From: Lachnospiraceae bacterium
Lineage (GTDB): Bacteria; Bacillota; Clostridia; Lachnospirales; Lachnospiraceae
Length of the DNA stretch: 64,000 nucleotides
Direction: 5' to 3'
NCBI GenBank assembly: GCA_017470735.1
Contig: JAFUYB010000022.1
Location: 1 to 64,000, forward strand
Within the stretch, counting starts at the first letter, position 1. Each line of letters starts with the position of its first letter. The notes beneath the pieces are model-generated. The model searched no databases, was not told the origin of the DNA, and saw only the letters and a program-made list of their open reading frames with translations. The position numbers were made by a program, and so were the translations under genes. Positions 44,878 to 53,359 of this stretch are shown here, piece after piece.

Positions 44878-45789
44878 ATGAAGCAGGAACAAATTGAAAC
44901 ATTCTTGACAGTCCGTGAAACAGGCAGCATGGCTAAAGCTGCTGCATTACTTTACACCACACAGGGAACCATAAGCGTCCGTATCCAGCAGTTGGAAAAG
45001 GAACTAGGCATAGAACTCTTCAAGCGACACAAGGGAAACCGATATGTTGAACTGACCCCGCATGGGCATAATTTCACTTATATCGCTCTGCGCATGAAAG
45101 ATCTGTTTACGGAATCCGGGCAGCTAAGAGACCTCCCTGCTACCCCGGCTCTCTCGGTGTATTCAAAAGAGGACATAAACCAGATCACCTTCCTTCCCGT
45201 ATACCACAGTCTGCTTGACGACTCAGACAGGTTGAGTCTTTGTATCAATAATATTTCTGCCGACAATGTGCATAAGCATATCATTGACCATTTCTCAGCC
45301 GTTGGTTTTTCCACAGAGGATTGTACATACGAAAAAATTTCTACGCAGCTTCTGTTCCGTGAACGCCTTGTCATCGTTACTCACAGATCTCACCCGTTCA
45401 ATCAGACCTCACACTTTTCCTTGCTTGACGAAAAAGACGAGATCTATGTTTCATGGTCTTCCTTTTATGATAGCTTTAGGAACCATTTTCTCCCCGATCA
45501 TAAGCATCCCTTTATCAAAATTCCATCGGCTTCTATGATCTCCTCCTTTTTGATCGACGAGAAAAAATATTTTCTTGCGCCTTACACTATTGCTTCCTCT
45601 GTGATAAATGATCGTCCTGATTATACCATCCACAGCGACTCAAACTTTCCATACCGATCGATCTATCTCATTTATCGCAAGGAATATCCTCCGCAGTATC
45701 GTGATGCCATAGATTATTTTAAAAATAAAATCATTGATTATACAAACACATTAAGAGAGCGAGCAGACATCCATCACTGCCTACTTTAA
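44878..45789 (+). CDS. LysR-family transcriptional regulator
   Basis: The 303-residue product has an N-terminal winged helix (residues 1-62; MKQEQIETFLTVRETGSMAK with IRVQQLEKELGIELFKRHKG-type recognition region) and a co-inducer-binding domain. I chose the ATG at 44878 after a GAGG site. The 128-base AT-rich intergenic stretch shared with the EIIC gene has several TATA-rich inverted segments, among them TATATTGGTATATA, likely holding its operator. It probably controls EIIC and perhaps the convergent sugar kinase. Its last 9 bases overlap that gene. Confidence 0.88.
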   Translation: MKQEQIETFLTVRETGSMAKAAALLYTTQGTISVRIQQLEKELGIELFKRHKGNRYVELTPHGHNFTYIALRMKDLFTESGQLRDLPATPALSVYSKEDINQITFLPVYHSLLDDSDRLSLCINNISADNVHKHIIDHFSAVGFSTEDCTYEKISTQLLFRERLVIVTHRSHPFNQTSHFSLLDEKDEIYVSWSSFYDSFRNHFLPDHKHPFIKIPSASMISSFLIDEKKYFLAPYTIASSVINDRPDYTIHSDSNFPYRSIYLIYRKEYPPQYRDAIDYFKNKIIDYTNTLRERADIHHCLL

Positions 45790-47301
45790 CGCGGCTTCCT
45801 TCATCAGATCTTTTAGACACTCATAGAGCCTGCGGTATATCTTGTAATTCTTTTCATAACGCCAAGCGTCATCCTCATTGGTTTTATGTGTTCTTGCAAT
45901 TTTTACTTTATTATGTAATGCTTCATCATAGGAAGCATACATCCCCACACCCACGCCTGCCAACAGCGCCGCGCCAAATGCCGTTGCTTCCCTTACATCC
46001 GGGACGGTAACTGTTTTCCTTAATATATCTGCTTTCATCTGTGTCCACAGATAAGAATTAGTGCTTCCACCCGTTGCGCGTATCTCCTCCACTACAGCGC
46101 CTGCGTTTTCAGCAACATCCAAACTGTGCCTTTCCGCAAAAGCAACTCCCTCCATAGCGGAACGAATCAGATGTCCTCTTGTTTTATTGTAATCCAATCC
46201 AAAATACACGCCCTTCGCGTTAGCATCCCAAATAGGTGAGCGCTCTCCGTTCATGTATGGCAAAAACACCAGACCATCTGAGCCTACCGGAATTTTATGA
46301 GCCAGATCATTATACATTTCAAGCGTGCTTTTCCCCATATCCGCCCCGATCAGTCTTTCATATTCCCCTAGCTCCATTTCCAGCCAACGCATCACATTCC
46401 CGCCTGCATTAGAACTGCCCTGCAATAGCCATTTCCCAGGCACCACATGCGTGCACAACACCAAACGGGAGTCATAACGATAAGAATCCATGCATATTGA
46501 AAAACCACAAGAGGTGCCGCCAAATTCCTGTGTTTCCTTTTCATGTATGACACCTACTCCAAGCGCGCCGGCTGCTGCATCAAGTCCGCCAGCTACAACT
46601 GGTATCCCCTCCATCAAACCACACCTGGCCGCAGCTTCCCTGTTAACCGTTCCGATCACTTTATCACATGGCGATATTTCAGGGAAAAAATTCACAGGTA
46701 GCCCCATTGTCTTACACATATCAGCATTCCATTTACCATTTTTGTTATCGAAGAAATGAAATGCGTATCCCTGGCTTACATCCTGCGAATAAACGCCCGT
46801 AAGTTTAAAAGCTATAAAGCTATTTGATTGTAATATTTTATCTATCCTTTTATAAACATCAGGAATGTACTTTTTATACCACAAAACCTTTCCTGTTGAA
46901 TAAGTGGCAGCCAATGGATTGCCGCAGAGCTTCGTTATTGCATCCTTTCCGATTTCGTTATTTAATTCCATACATATCTCAGCGGCTCTGGTATCCATCC
47001 ATATAGGTGTGCGGGTAAGGACTTCACCTTTTTTATCAACAGCAATCGCCGACCAGCTCTGCCCATCTATTCCAATTCCTGCAATTTCCGACGGTTTTAG
47101 CTTCGCTTCCTCCATGCAGCATTTTATCGAATTACTCACAGCCATCCACCATTCTTCAGGATCCTGCTCCGCATATCCCTCTTCCGGATAGTACACAGGA
47201 TACTGGTCACTTGCCGATGCGCATAGCTTACCCTTTGAGTCAAACACTGCCACCTTGCACGCCGTTGTCCCGATATCAATTCCCATCAGATATTCTTTCA
47301 T
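45781..47301 (-). CDS. FGGY-family carbohydrate kinase (xylulokinase-like)
   Basis: The 506-residue sugar kinase has phosphate-1 MGIDIGTTACKVAVFD at the N-terminus, FLPYMNGERSPIWD and ATGGSTNSYLWTQMKADIL in the C-terminal half, all typical of XylB-like FGGY proteins. The exact sugar is not fixed; xylulose or another pentulose or polyol is likely. The start at 47301 has AGGAGG 4 bases upstream. A near-palindrome at 47379-47397 lies upstream and may be an operator. Confidence 0.88.
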   Translation of the reverse strand: MKEYLMGIDIGTTACKVAVFDSKGKLCASASDQYPVYYPEEGYAEQDPEEWWMAVSNSIKCCMEEAKLKPSEIAGIGIDGQSWSAIAVDKKGEVLTRTPIWMDTRAAEICMELNNEIGKDAITKLCGNPLAATYSTGKVLWYKKYIPDVYKRIDKILQSNSFIAFKLTGVYSQDVSQGYAFHFFDNKNGKWNADMCKTMGLPVNFFPEISPCDKVIGTVNREAAARCGLMEGIPVVAGGLDAAAGALGVGVIHEKETQEFGGTSCGFSICMDSYRYDSRLVLCTHVVPGKWLLQGSSNAGGNVMRWLEMELGEYERLIGADMGKSTLEMYNDLAHKIPVGSDGLVFLPYMNGERSPIWDANAKGVYFGLDYNKTRGHLIRSAMEGVAFAERHSLDVAENAGAVVEEIRATGGSTNSYLWTQMKADILRKTVTVPDVREATAFGAALLAGVGVGMYASYDEALHNKVKIARTHKTNEDDAWRYEKNYKIYRRLYECLKDLMKEAALK

Positions 47302-47378
47302 AAGCCCTCCTGCCATGACGATCCAACCTTTGACAACGAACAGGATAGCAAACGCAACTACTATATATAATACCGACT

Positions 47379-47397
47379 TTTTCCAATATTAGGAAAA
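47379..47397. promoter_or_regulatory. Palindromic candidate operator before the sugar kinase
   Basis: TTTTCCAATATTAGGAAAA is a 19-base near-perfect inverted repeat, 78 bases upstream of the kinase start, beside AT-rich -10-like TATATATAAT sequence. The regulator is unknown; the LysR protein is one candidate. Confidence 0.45.
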
Positions 47398-47409
47398 CCG
47401 ATAATTTCC

Positions 47410-47438
47410 GAAAAAAAAAGCAGTCACATAGGACTGCC
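47410..47438 (-). terminator. Terminator of the GGDEF gene
   Basis: On the - strand, GGCAGTC and GACTGC pair around a CTATGT loop and are followed by nine T. It lies directly after the stop of the cyclase gene. Confidence 0.8.
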
Positions 47439-47443
47439 GCTTA

Positions 47444-48820
47444 TCAAGCTCTCATCGTATGATGTTCGCTGTGGTATTGCCTTTTTCTTTCATACATCAT
47501 CGCATCGGCTCTTTCAATAACCCTCTCCAGCTTTTCATCCGCATCTTTTGTACTATAACCAATTGAAAAACTTATATCGTCCCGTTCTGTAAGAAGCCGC
47601 TCCAACGCACTTAGCAGATCGTCAAATTCCTTCTTGGGAGCCGTTACGATCACAACAAATTCATCCCCTCCTGCGCGATACACCTCATATTCACCAAATA
47701 TATCTTTTAAAAGCCTAACCGCCTCTACTATCAATCTATCACCGGCTTCATGTCCGTATGTGTCATTTGCAATCTTTAATCCATTCAAATCTGCGTAAAC
47801 GACACTGATCTCCTGCTCTTGATCTTCGGTCTCCTTAAGCCTCTGCTTCAACGCATTTCTATTGTATGCCCCTGTAAGAACATCATAGTTGGACAATCTC
47901 TGTAGTCTGATGATCAGGTCATTTTTGAGCACGCCCATTCGCAAAAAATAGGACTCAAGTACCATCAGTTCTCGGATCGAGTCAGCGTTTTCTACAGGAA
48001 AATTAACCGCATACAAATAACCCAGAATACCCTTTTCATCATCGTAAAGCGGAGCGACACAAAGGGTTTTCACCCCATCCTCCATCATGGCATGTGTCCA
48101 CGCCGGATTATTTAGTGAAAGCTTATGAAAATCACTCTCTGACGTCAACACAATGGAATCATTGACAACGCTGATACTCCAATCCGCAAAAACCTTGTAT
48201 GGCAAAACCCTGATCCGATGAGAAAGCTTCTTTTGTCCTTCCTCCTCCGAAGCCTCTGCTAACAGCAAAGCCTGCTTATGCTCGTGATCTAACTGTATCA
48301 GCCCGACTGAAGCGGCACCTATCGTTTGCCGGATATCTTCAACAACCTTCTGAGTCTGCTCTTCAAAGGATCCCTTCTCTTGTAGATAAACACAAGATCT
48401 TACGATTGCCGCGCCATTCTCTCTGGAGACATCCGCGAGCATTTCGGCACTGACCGTCTCCGTAAATCTGTAGTCAAACATCATGTATTTCACTACAATA
48501 CCACCGCTTTTTCTCGACTGCCCCTGAAGTGGAAGCATCACCACCTCGATCCACATGTTCATTGTCTTGATCTGCTGATAATAATGCAAACGAAGCCCTT
48601 TATGGGCGCAATCGAAGCAATGAGCCTCAAATACATCGTCCTTTGGCACAATGGTATGATATAAGATATTGTCCGGTTTTTTATCAAGCCCCATCGAGAT
48701 GACATATTTGTCATTTGATGTTATGATCCTACATTCCCCCACCTGTCCATCTGCCTTTTTTTCTATGCTCATCACACAGCATGCAGAATCAAACATGGAT
48801 AGCATTTCGTCAAAACTCAT
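47444..48820 (-). CDS. Diguanylate cyclase with GAF-like sensor
   Basis: The 458-residue soluble product has an N-terminal PAS-like region (1-125), a GAF-like sensor (about 150-290) and a GGDEF domain (about 310-455). The catalytic site YRAGGDEFVVIV is intact; no RxxD inhibitory site is seen. It makes cyclic-di-GMP in response to a cytosolic signal. It has its own terminator at 47410. The 48821-49158 gap holds a coding remnant (48943-49074) and the YesL promoter, nothing more that I can support. Confidence 0.88.
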   Translation of the reverse strand: MSFDEMLSMFDSACCVMSIEKKADGQVGECRIITSNDKYVISMGLDKKPDNILYHTIVPKDDVFEAHCFDCAHKGLRLHYYQQIKTMNMWIEVVMLPLQGQSRKSGGIVVKYMMFDYRFTETVSAEMLADVSRENGAAIVRSCVYLQEKGSFEEQTQKVVEDIRQTIGAASVGLIQLDHEHKQALLLAEASEEEGQKKLSHRIRVLPYKVFADWSISVVNDSIVLTSESDFHKLSLNNPAWTHAMMEDGVKTLCVAPLYDDEKGILGYLYAVNFPVENADSIRELMVLESYFLRMGVLKNDLIIRLQRLSNYDVLTGAYNRNALKQRLKETEDQEQEISVVYADLNGLKIANDTYGHEAGDRLIVEAVRLLKDIFGEYEVYRAGGDEFVVIVTAPKKEFDDLLSALERLLTERDDISFSIGYSTKDADEKLERVIERADAMMYERKRQYHSEHHTMRA

Positions 48821-48942
48821 GTAAATACTAAGCTCCCTTTACTGAAATCACCCCTTGCAAAAAACTTATTTTCCGCCCTCCATCCGCAGAACAGTGCATA
48901 GAAATGCTCTGACATTCTTCATCCCTCTTATTGCTTTACACT

Positions 48943-49074
48943 CTATATTACATTATGATACTTTAAAACACAAGATGTGTCCAAGATTCGGTGCGCCCCC
49001 TTCCAGGAATCCACCACATAAAACTCCGGCTTCTTGCCGTATTTCTCCCGGTATATTTTCTCCGCTGAATGATC
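48943..49074 (-). pseudogene. Coding remnant resembling a galactokinase C-terminus
   Basis: A 43-codon open stretch without a start has the phrase EKIYREKYGKKPEFYVVD followed by a short hydrophobic tail. From memory this resembles the last residues of Clostridial galactokinases (YGxxPxFYVVDxGxG). A TAG lies just before it in the same frame. It could be the end of a deleted galK; I rate that as a guess supported by amino-acid composition and phrase only. Confidence 0.3.
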
Positions 49075-49121
49075 CTAATGATGGAAAAATGTACAATCGT
49101 CCAAAATTCTTTCTGTAATCA

Positions 49122-49151
49122 TTGACAGGAAAAATGCCGATGTGGTATCGT
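49122..49151 (+). promoter_or_regulatory. Promoter abutting the YesL-like gene
   Basis: TTGACA at 49122, an 18-base spacer and TATCGT at 49146. The start codon of the next gene begins 7 bases later, so the transcript would have little or no leader. Confidence 0.55.
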
Positions 49152-49158
49152 TTGGCGT

Positions 49159-49782
49159 ATGGACAAACGATTTTCTGCAAACCATATTTTTCGGCTTCTG
49201 TTTGGAAACCTTTGCGATGTGATCATCGTCAATCTGCTGTTTGTCGTCACATCCCTGCCGGTCGTAACGATGGGCGCCGCTTTATCCGGCATGAACTATG
49301 CTTTCCTAAAACGGCGGCGGCTTTCCGACGAGCCAATCACACGGCTGTACTTCGACGGCTTCAAGGCGAATTTCCGAAAAGCGACGACGGCTTGGCTCAT
49401 CACGCTTGCCATATTTGTCATTTTTGCCGCGGGTATCTATGCCTTTTCGGACAAAGGTCCTCTGACCAATCCGCTTTTGGCAATCGTTTGTACCACTGCG
49501 GTTCTCGTATGCTATTTTACGGTGCTCTATCTGTTTGCGGTGATTCCGACCTTTGACGGCAATCTGCGCGCACAGGTCGTGCAGTCCTTTTCTTTGGCGA
49601 CGGGACATCTGGCATTTACGATACCGATGGCGTTCTTTCCGGCATCGCTCGTCGGCATTATGCTCACCGGCACATCCGCCTTTGCCCTTGTCCTTTCCAT
49701 GCTGCTGTTGTTCGGATGCGGACTGTTCGGATGGCTGTATTCGTTTGTTTATATCCGAGTATTTGCCCCGTTTCTTGATTGA
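49159..49782 (+). CDS. YesL-like DUF624 membrane protein
   Basis: The 207-residue integral membrane protein has about five helices. The N-terminal signature LLFGNLCDVIIVNLLFVV and the SLPVVTMGAALSGMNYA segment mark the DUF624/YesL family, which is often coded beside carbohydrate ABC transporters in Firmicutes. Its function is not established. No ribosome site precedes the ATG; the promoter at 49122-49151 suggests a leaderless mRNA. No transporter is near here. Confidence 0.82.
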   Translation: MDKRFSANHIFRLLFGNLCDVIIVNLLFVVTSLPVVTMGAALSGMNYAFLKRRRLSDEPITRLYFDGFKANFRKATTAWLITLAIFVIFAAGIYAFSDKGPLTNPLLAIVCTTAVLVCYFTVLYLFAVIPTFDGNLRAQVVQSFSLATGHLAFTIPMAFFPASLVGIMLTGTSAFALVLSMLLLFGCGLFGWLYSFVYIRVFAPFLD

Positions 49783-49866
49783 CTGCGGCATTCGCTTGGA
49801 CTGATTTTGCATTTCTGTTTAAACGCCTTGACGAACGCAGACACATCCTCATGCCCACACACTGTT

Positions 49867-51174
49867 CTAATCCTGCAGACAACTGACCGGAACGACCTTG
49901 ACCCCGTTCGGGGTGGTGTATGCCATTGGAATATTTGCGCAGATAATGATCAGAGCCTCTGGCTGCCGGTAAGGAATACCGGGATGCTTTTCATCCTTCA
50001 GCACAGCTTCATTATGCGCCTCAATTAACTGGCCGAATTTCAATAATGACGACTCCGCGGCAGGGATTGCATTAGCTCCGGTCTTGATTTCAATCAACGC
50101 ATACCTTCCGTCAGCCATCTGGTAAACTGCATCAGCCTCTAAACCGTTGTCGTCCCGATAGTGAAGGATTGACGCATCATGCGCCTGCGCATAGGCCAGC
50201 AGGTCACGAATGACCATATTTTCAAATGCATGCCCGAATGTATCAAGATCCTTATAAAAATACTCGGGTCCGATCCCCAATGCCGCAATGCCGATGGAAG
50301 GATCAAGAAAAATCCGCTTTTTCCCCGCTCTGATTGCCGTTTTTGAGCGAATCTGCGGCATCCACGCATCAATATCTTTGATGACAAACAAGCTCTCCAA
50401 AACCTCAATATAGGACAGCAATGTCACATCCGAAACCTGCTGCGTTGCCTGGACATCGGCAAAAATCACTTTTCTTTTTACAAGTGTCGCCATATTTCTT
50501 GCGTAAGATAAAAGCAGGGTTCTCCCCCATTGCGAATTGCGTCTGACACCATCAACCGCACTGATATCTTTCATATAAATCTGCCGGAAATAATCCTTCG
50601 CAACCTCCAGTTTGGCTTGGTCATTCCTGATCGCAAGAGTTCTTGGCCATCCCCCCCGGCAGACACAATAAAACAGATCTTCCAGACCCAGTTTCGCTTT
50701 TGCCCCGTCAATATCATATCCTTTTTCTTCAACAAGCCTGGACAGTGATACCAGCCCATTGGAATCACCTGTTTCAAAGAGCGTCATCGGATAAAGCATC
50801 AATTCTGAAATGCGGCCTGTCCCGGTATGCGGCGTCGTTGCCTTTTGCGAAGTTGATCCGGTCAGAAAATACTCCCCTGTGGCTTCCGGACGGTCATCGC
50901 AATCCTTTCGTATCGCTCCCCATACCTTGGGAGCATCCTGCCATTCATCGAACAGAATCGGCTTCTCATATTTCAAAAGCAGTCCCGGTGCCGTATCCGC
51001 AATGGAAATATACCCTTCCCTTTTTTCCTCATCCTGAAATTCTATAATGGTTTTACAGCGTTCCCGTGCAGTACGGGTCTTTCCGCAACCCTTCGGTCCG
51101 ACAATATTGATCGCATTGAATGCCTGCATTCTCCTGTCAAGCTCCCGATCCGCAATTCTGCTGATATACTCCAT
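49867..51174 (-). CDS. AAA_14/DUF4143 ATPase
   Basis: The 435-residue product has an N-terminal AAA-like domain (P-loop NIVGPKGCGKTRTARERC, Walker B KPILFDEWQDAPK) and a C-terminal DUF4143 domain (about 200-430) that contains restriction-endonuclease-like phrasing (ADGRYALIEIKTGA: E-x-K). The family is widespread in gut bacteria and of unknown function. I chose the ATG at 51174 after AGGAG. Upstream are a promoter at 51209 and a five-unit 23-bp repeat at 51241. Confidence 0.88.
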   Translation of the reverse strand: MEYISRIADRELDRRMQAFNAINIVGPKGCGKTRTARERCKTIIEFQDEEKREGYISIADTAPGLLLKYEKPILFDEWQDAPKVWGAIRKDCDDRPEATGEYFLTGSTSQKATTPHTGTGRISELMLYPMTLFETGDSNGLVSLSRLVEEKGYDIDGAKAKLGLEDLFYCVCRGGWPRTLAIRNDQAKLEVAKDYFRQIYMKDISAVDGVRRNSQWGRTLLLSYARNMATLVKRKVIFADVQATQQVSDVTLLSYIEVLESLFVIKDIDAWMPQIRSKTAIRAGKKRIFLDPSIGIAALGIGPEYFYKDLDTFGHAFENMVIRDLLAYAQAHDASILHYRDDNGLEADAVYQMADGRYALIEIKTGANAIPAAESSLLKFGQLIEAHNEAVLKDEKHPGIPYRQPEALIIICANIPMAYTTPNGVKVVPVSCLQD

Positions 51175-51208
51175 ACGACTGTCTCCTGCCCGCAAATAGA
51201 TATATCCT

Positions 51209-51237
51209 ATTATGGCACTGTTTCTGCGTTTTCGCAA
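51209..51237 (-). promoter_or_regulatory. Promoter of the DUF4143 ATPase gene
   Basis: On the - strand: TTGCGA (51232-51237), a 17-base spacer and CATAAT (51209-51214). It begins 4 bases after the tandem repeat ends, so a protein bound to the repeat would touch RNA polymerase. Confidence 0.55.
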
Positions 51238-51240
51238 GAT

Positions 51241-51350
51241 TTATTTTGCAGATTTCGGCTGTTTTGTTTTGTAAATTTCGGCTGTTTTATTTTATAGATT
51301 TCGGCTGTTTTGTTTTGCAAATTTTGGCTGTTTTATTTTGCAGATTTCGG
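51241..51350. repeat. 23-bp tandem repeat, about 4.8 copies
   Basis: Units of 23 bases begin at about 51239, 51262, 51285, 51308 and 51331, each close to TTTTRTTTTGYARATTTCGGCTG with a few substitutions. There is no spacer, so it is not a CRISPR. It lies between the DUF4143 ATPase promoter and unassigned sequence to 51456. Iteron-like protein binding or slippage-based control of the promoter is possible. Nothing else is seen between 51351 and 51456. Confidence 0.8.
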
Positions 51351-51456
51351 ATAGCTACCCAATCTTCTGTACCACACGGCACGGATTCCCGACCGCCACG
51401 ACACACTGGTGCACCCATCTGGATACAAACAACTGGCAGTTCACCTCTTATAATAT

Positions 51457-51543
51457 CTAAATTGGAACCTCTCTCAATGCCCTGCTTCGGGCTTCCTCCA
51501 TTTCTACAGTACCTTCTGGCATACCTCTGAAATCAAACTTCAT
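51457..51543 (-). CDS. Tiny 28-residue ORF after the HEPN gene
   Basis: The ATG at 51543 lies inside the last codons of HEPN, with an AAGGA ribosome-like site. It codes for a short Glu/Arg-rich peptide starting MKFDFRGMPEGT. It resembles nothing I know and may be the end of a broken gene or of the HEPN operon. Low confidence that it is made. Confidence 0.25.
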   Translation of the reverse strand: MKFDFRGMPEGTVEMEEARSRALREVPI

Positions 51544-51991
51544 CTTTTCCTTCTTCCTCCTGCCCAGTTTCCGTTTTTCCTTCAGTCCTGATATTATCAA
51601 TATTATCCTTCACATACTCAGAAAACTCTTCGTATATCTGGATCGCTTCGTTAATATCATCCCTGTTTGATTTTGCCCCGCCTAGATAGCGTGTTATCGC
51701 TTCCCATGCCGTGATGTCGTACGCAATCGCCTTCACATTATCCGGCACGGAAACATCGTATTCTTCGACCTGTGATATAAGCGCGGGGATCGTATGCGTT
51801 TTGAACTTCCTCTCGGTCTCATCTGCGCCAAACACGTCATGTAGGATGTGCTTTAATTCCTTTTCGATAGCCTGCTGCGCATGATATGCCGCAATGTCAT
51901 ACAGCCCCTCGTCGTTGCCCGGATTGCCCTGTGCGGAATTTTAATTCTTTGCCACCTCTAAGTCCCGCAGCGCCTTCTCATGATAATTCAT
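51533..51991 (-). pseudogene. HEPN-domain protein with in-frame stop
   Basis: Read from the ATG at 51991 (overlapping the MNT gene by 14 bases), the frame gives MNYHEKALRDLEVAKN, then TAA at 51941-51943, then continues for about 135 codons in the same frame. The distal part has YDIAAYHAQQAIEKELKHIL, which is typical of the HEPN family (PF05168). The full length would be about 152 residues, right for such proteins. The nonsense codon splits it; only residues from 51835 (ATG) on form a clean second frame of 100 residues. Partner of the nucleotidyltransferase upstream. Probably inactivated, unless translation restarts. Confidence 0.75.
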
Positions 51992-52301
51992 AGACGACGA
52001 CTCCTTTCGTGTCGATCTCTTCTTTGATCTTCCCATGAAGCTTGCCATAGGTCAGCATATCACAGTTATAGTCACAGGCTTTGCTGATATTGCTTGAGAC
52101 CTCAAACAGATCCATGCCTTTTGTGCTTCCCTCGATATCGAGACAGATATCTATATCACTGTCCTTGCGGCAGTAATCCGTCACGCTGCTCCCGAATATA
52201 ATCATGCGCTTTATCCGGGGCAGTGTCTTTACGATCTCAATACATGAGGAAACCTGATCGCGCTTTATGCCATTAACTTTATCAATATTCATTACTGCCA
52301 T
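51978..52301 (-). CDS. MNT-type minimal nucleotidyltransferase
   Basis: The 107-residue nucleotidyltransferase has the core motif IIFGSSVTDYCRKDSDIDIC (GSxxxxxxxxxxDxD), the pattern of the MNT partner in MNT-HEPN toxin-antitoxin pairs, where MNT modifies or restrains HEPN. A third acidic residue follows in MDLFEVSS or CDYNCDM. It lies just before HEPN with a 14-base overlap. The start at 52301 follows AGGATG. Confidence 0.88.
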   Translation of the reverse strand: MAVMNIDKVNGIKRDQVSSCIEIVKTLPRIKRMIIFGSSVTDYCRKDSDIDICLDIEGSTKGMDLFEVSSNISKACDYNCDMLTYGKLHGKIKEEIDTKGVVVYELS

Positions 52302-52376
52302 ACGCTCATCCTTTCAGTGCCTATGCGCCCCGTCCTTTATATTCCGTTTTTTCGGCTGAACCGCTTCCGATACTGT

Positions 52377-52406
52377 ATTCTATGTTACGATATGGTGCGA
52401 TGTCAA
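52377..52406 (-). promoter_or_regulatory. MNT-HEPN promoter, near-identical to the prmA promoter
   Basis: On the - strand: TTGACA (52401-52406), an 18-base spacer, TAGAAT (52377-52382), then ACAGTATCG. Over 39 bases it has 34 matches to 43306-43344. A 14-base direct repeat CTATACATGATAAA lies twice in tandem just upstream, at 52418-52445. Confidence 0.7.
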
Positions 52407-52417
52407 CAGCAAAAAGT

Positions 52418-52445
52418 CTATACATGATAAACTATACATGATAAA
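52418..52445. repeat. Tandem pair of a 14-base repeat
   Basis: CTATACATGATAAA occurs twice in tandem, between the MNT promoter and the stop of the Sel1-repeat gene. It may be an operator half-site pair or a small duplication. Confidence 0.4.
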
Positions 52446-52452
52446 CGCTGAT

Positions 52453-53223
52453 TTATTTTTTCCGTCCTTTTTTTGTTTCTTCTTTCAGCCAAAGTTTTGC
52501 CGCATTGCTTTTATCCTTCGCTGCTTTTTTATACCATTTCAAAGCCTTTTCCACATTCTGCTCTACACCCAGCCCCTTTTCATAATGATAAGCAATATTG
52601 CATTCCACCAAACCAAATATACTATTTCCATAAACGCTGCCATAATCTCCCCGCTCCATCTGTGCTTTTTTTCCGGAAAACCTGATGGCAAACCGTCTCC
52701 TCAGGATTTCCTTGTACATCCCAAATGCCAGCATGTAATACTCTTTTAAAACAACTTCATCCGATATATGGTATTTCAAAGAATGGGTGTAATAATCCGC
52801 TAATTCATACATTGCGCTGACGCAGCCCTGCAGCGATGCCCAAGTCATCCACTTTATTCCTTCTGTCAGATTGCTGTGAACACCATCTCCCCAAAGATAC
52901 TTGTATCCGGCCAAAGAAGCTCCCTCAACATCTCCCTTCTTCGCCTTTTCCAGCGTCTGTTCAAATTCCCGCTGCCTGCGCAAGTGGTCGTTTAGCTGTG
53001 TCGCAGAAATTGTCGTTGCCTCAATATATTTTTCACACTCTATGTGTTTTTCACAAAGACACACATTCTCCGCTGTCTGATCGTCTACATCAGTTTTGTC
53101 ATACAAACAACGATACCCTGACTCAGGTACATCCTTTGTCCTCAACAATCTGCAATTATCCCACTGTTTTTCATCTGCAATCCTGTATTTATTTGCCCCT
53201 ACGACAATTTGGATTTTTTCCAT
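52453..53223 (-). CDS. Sel1-repeat protein
   Basis: The 256-residue product has several Sel1/TPR-like helix pairs, the clearest being AYHYEKGLGVEQNVEKALKW with YKKAAK, and AGYKYLWGDGVHSNLTEGIK. Cys residues (CLYDK, CLCEKHIECEKY) may form a metal site near residues 50-75. Sel1 proteins usually mediate protein contacts. I chose the ATG at 53223 after GAGG. Low G+C suggests transfer; its function is not known. Confidence 0.7.
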   Translation of the reverse strand: MEKIQIVVGANKYRIADEKQWDNCRLLRTKDVPESGYRCLYDKTDVDDQTAENVCLCEKHIECEKYIEATTISATQLNDHLRRQREFEQTLEKAKKGDVEGASLAGYKYLWGDGVHSNLTEGIKWMTWASLQGCVSAMYELADYYTHSLKYHISDEVVLKEYYMLAFGMYKEILRRRFAIRFSGKKAQMERGDYGSVYGNSIFGLVECNIAYHYEKGLGVEQNVEKALKWYKKAAKDKSNAAKLWLKEETKKGRKK

Positions 53224-53359
53224 GTCAATCCTCTCATAAGATGAATTTCTCAATTTTTCATATTATCTAGGTCATCCTCGTCCTATTAACACGCCTTATT
53301 CTGACCTTGTTAAGTCTATAAAACATTCAGCCAATATGCATATGCACCATTTTTCTGCG

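Noticed and set aside
51241-51350. Possible CRISPR array
   Set aside because: Units of 23 bases follow each other without spacers; this is a simple tandem repeat.
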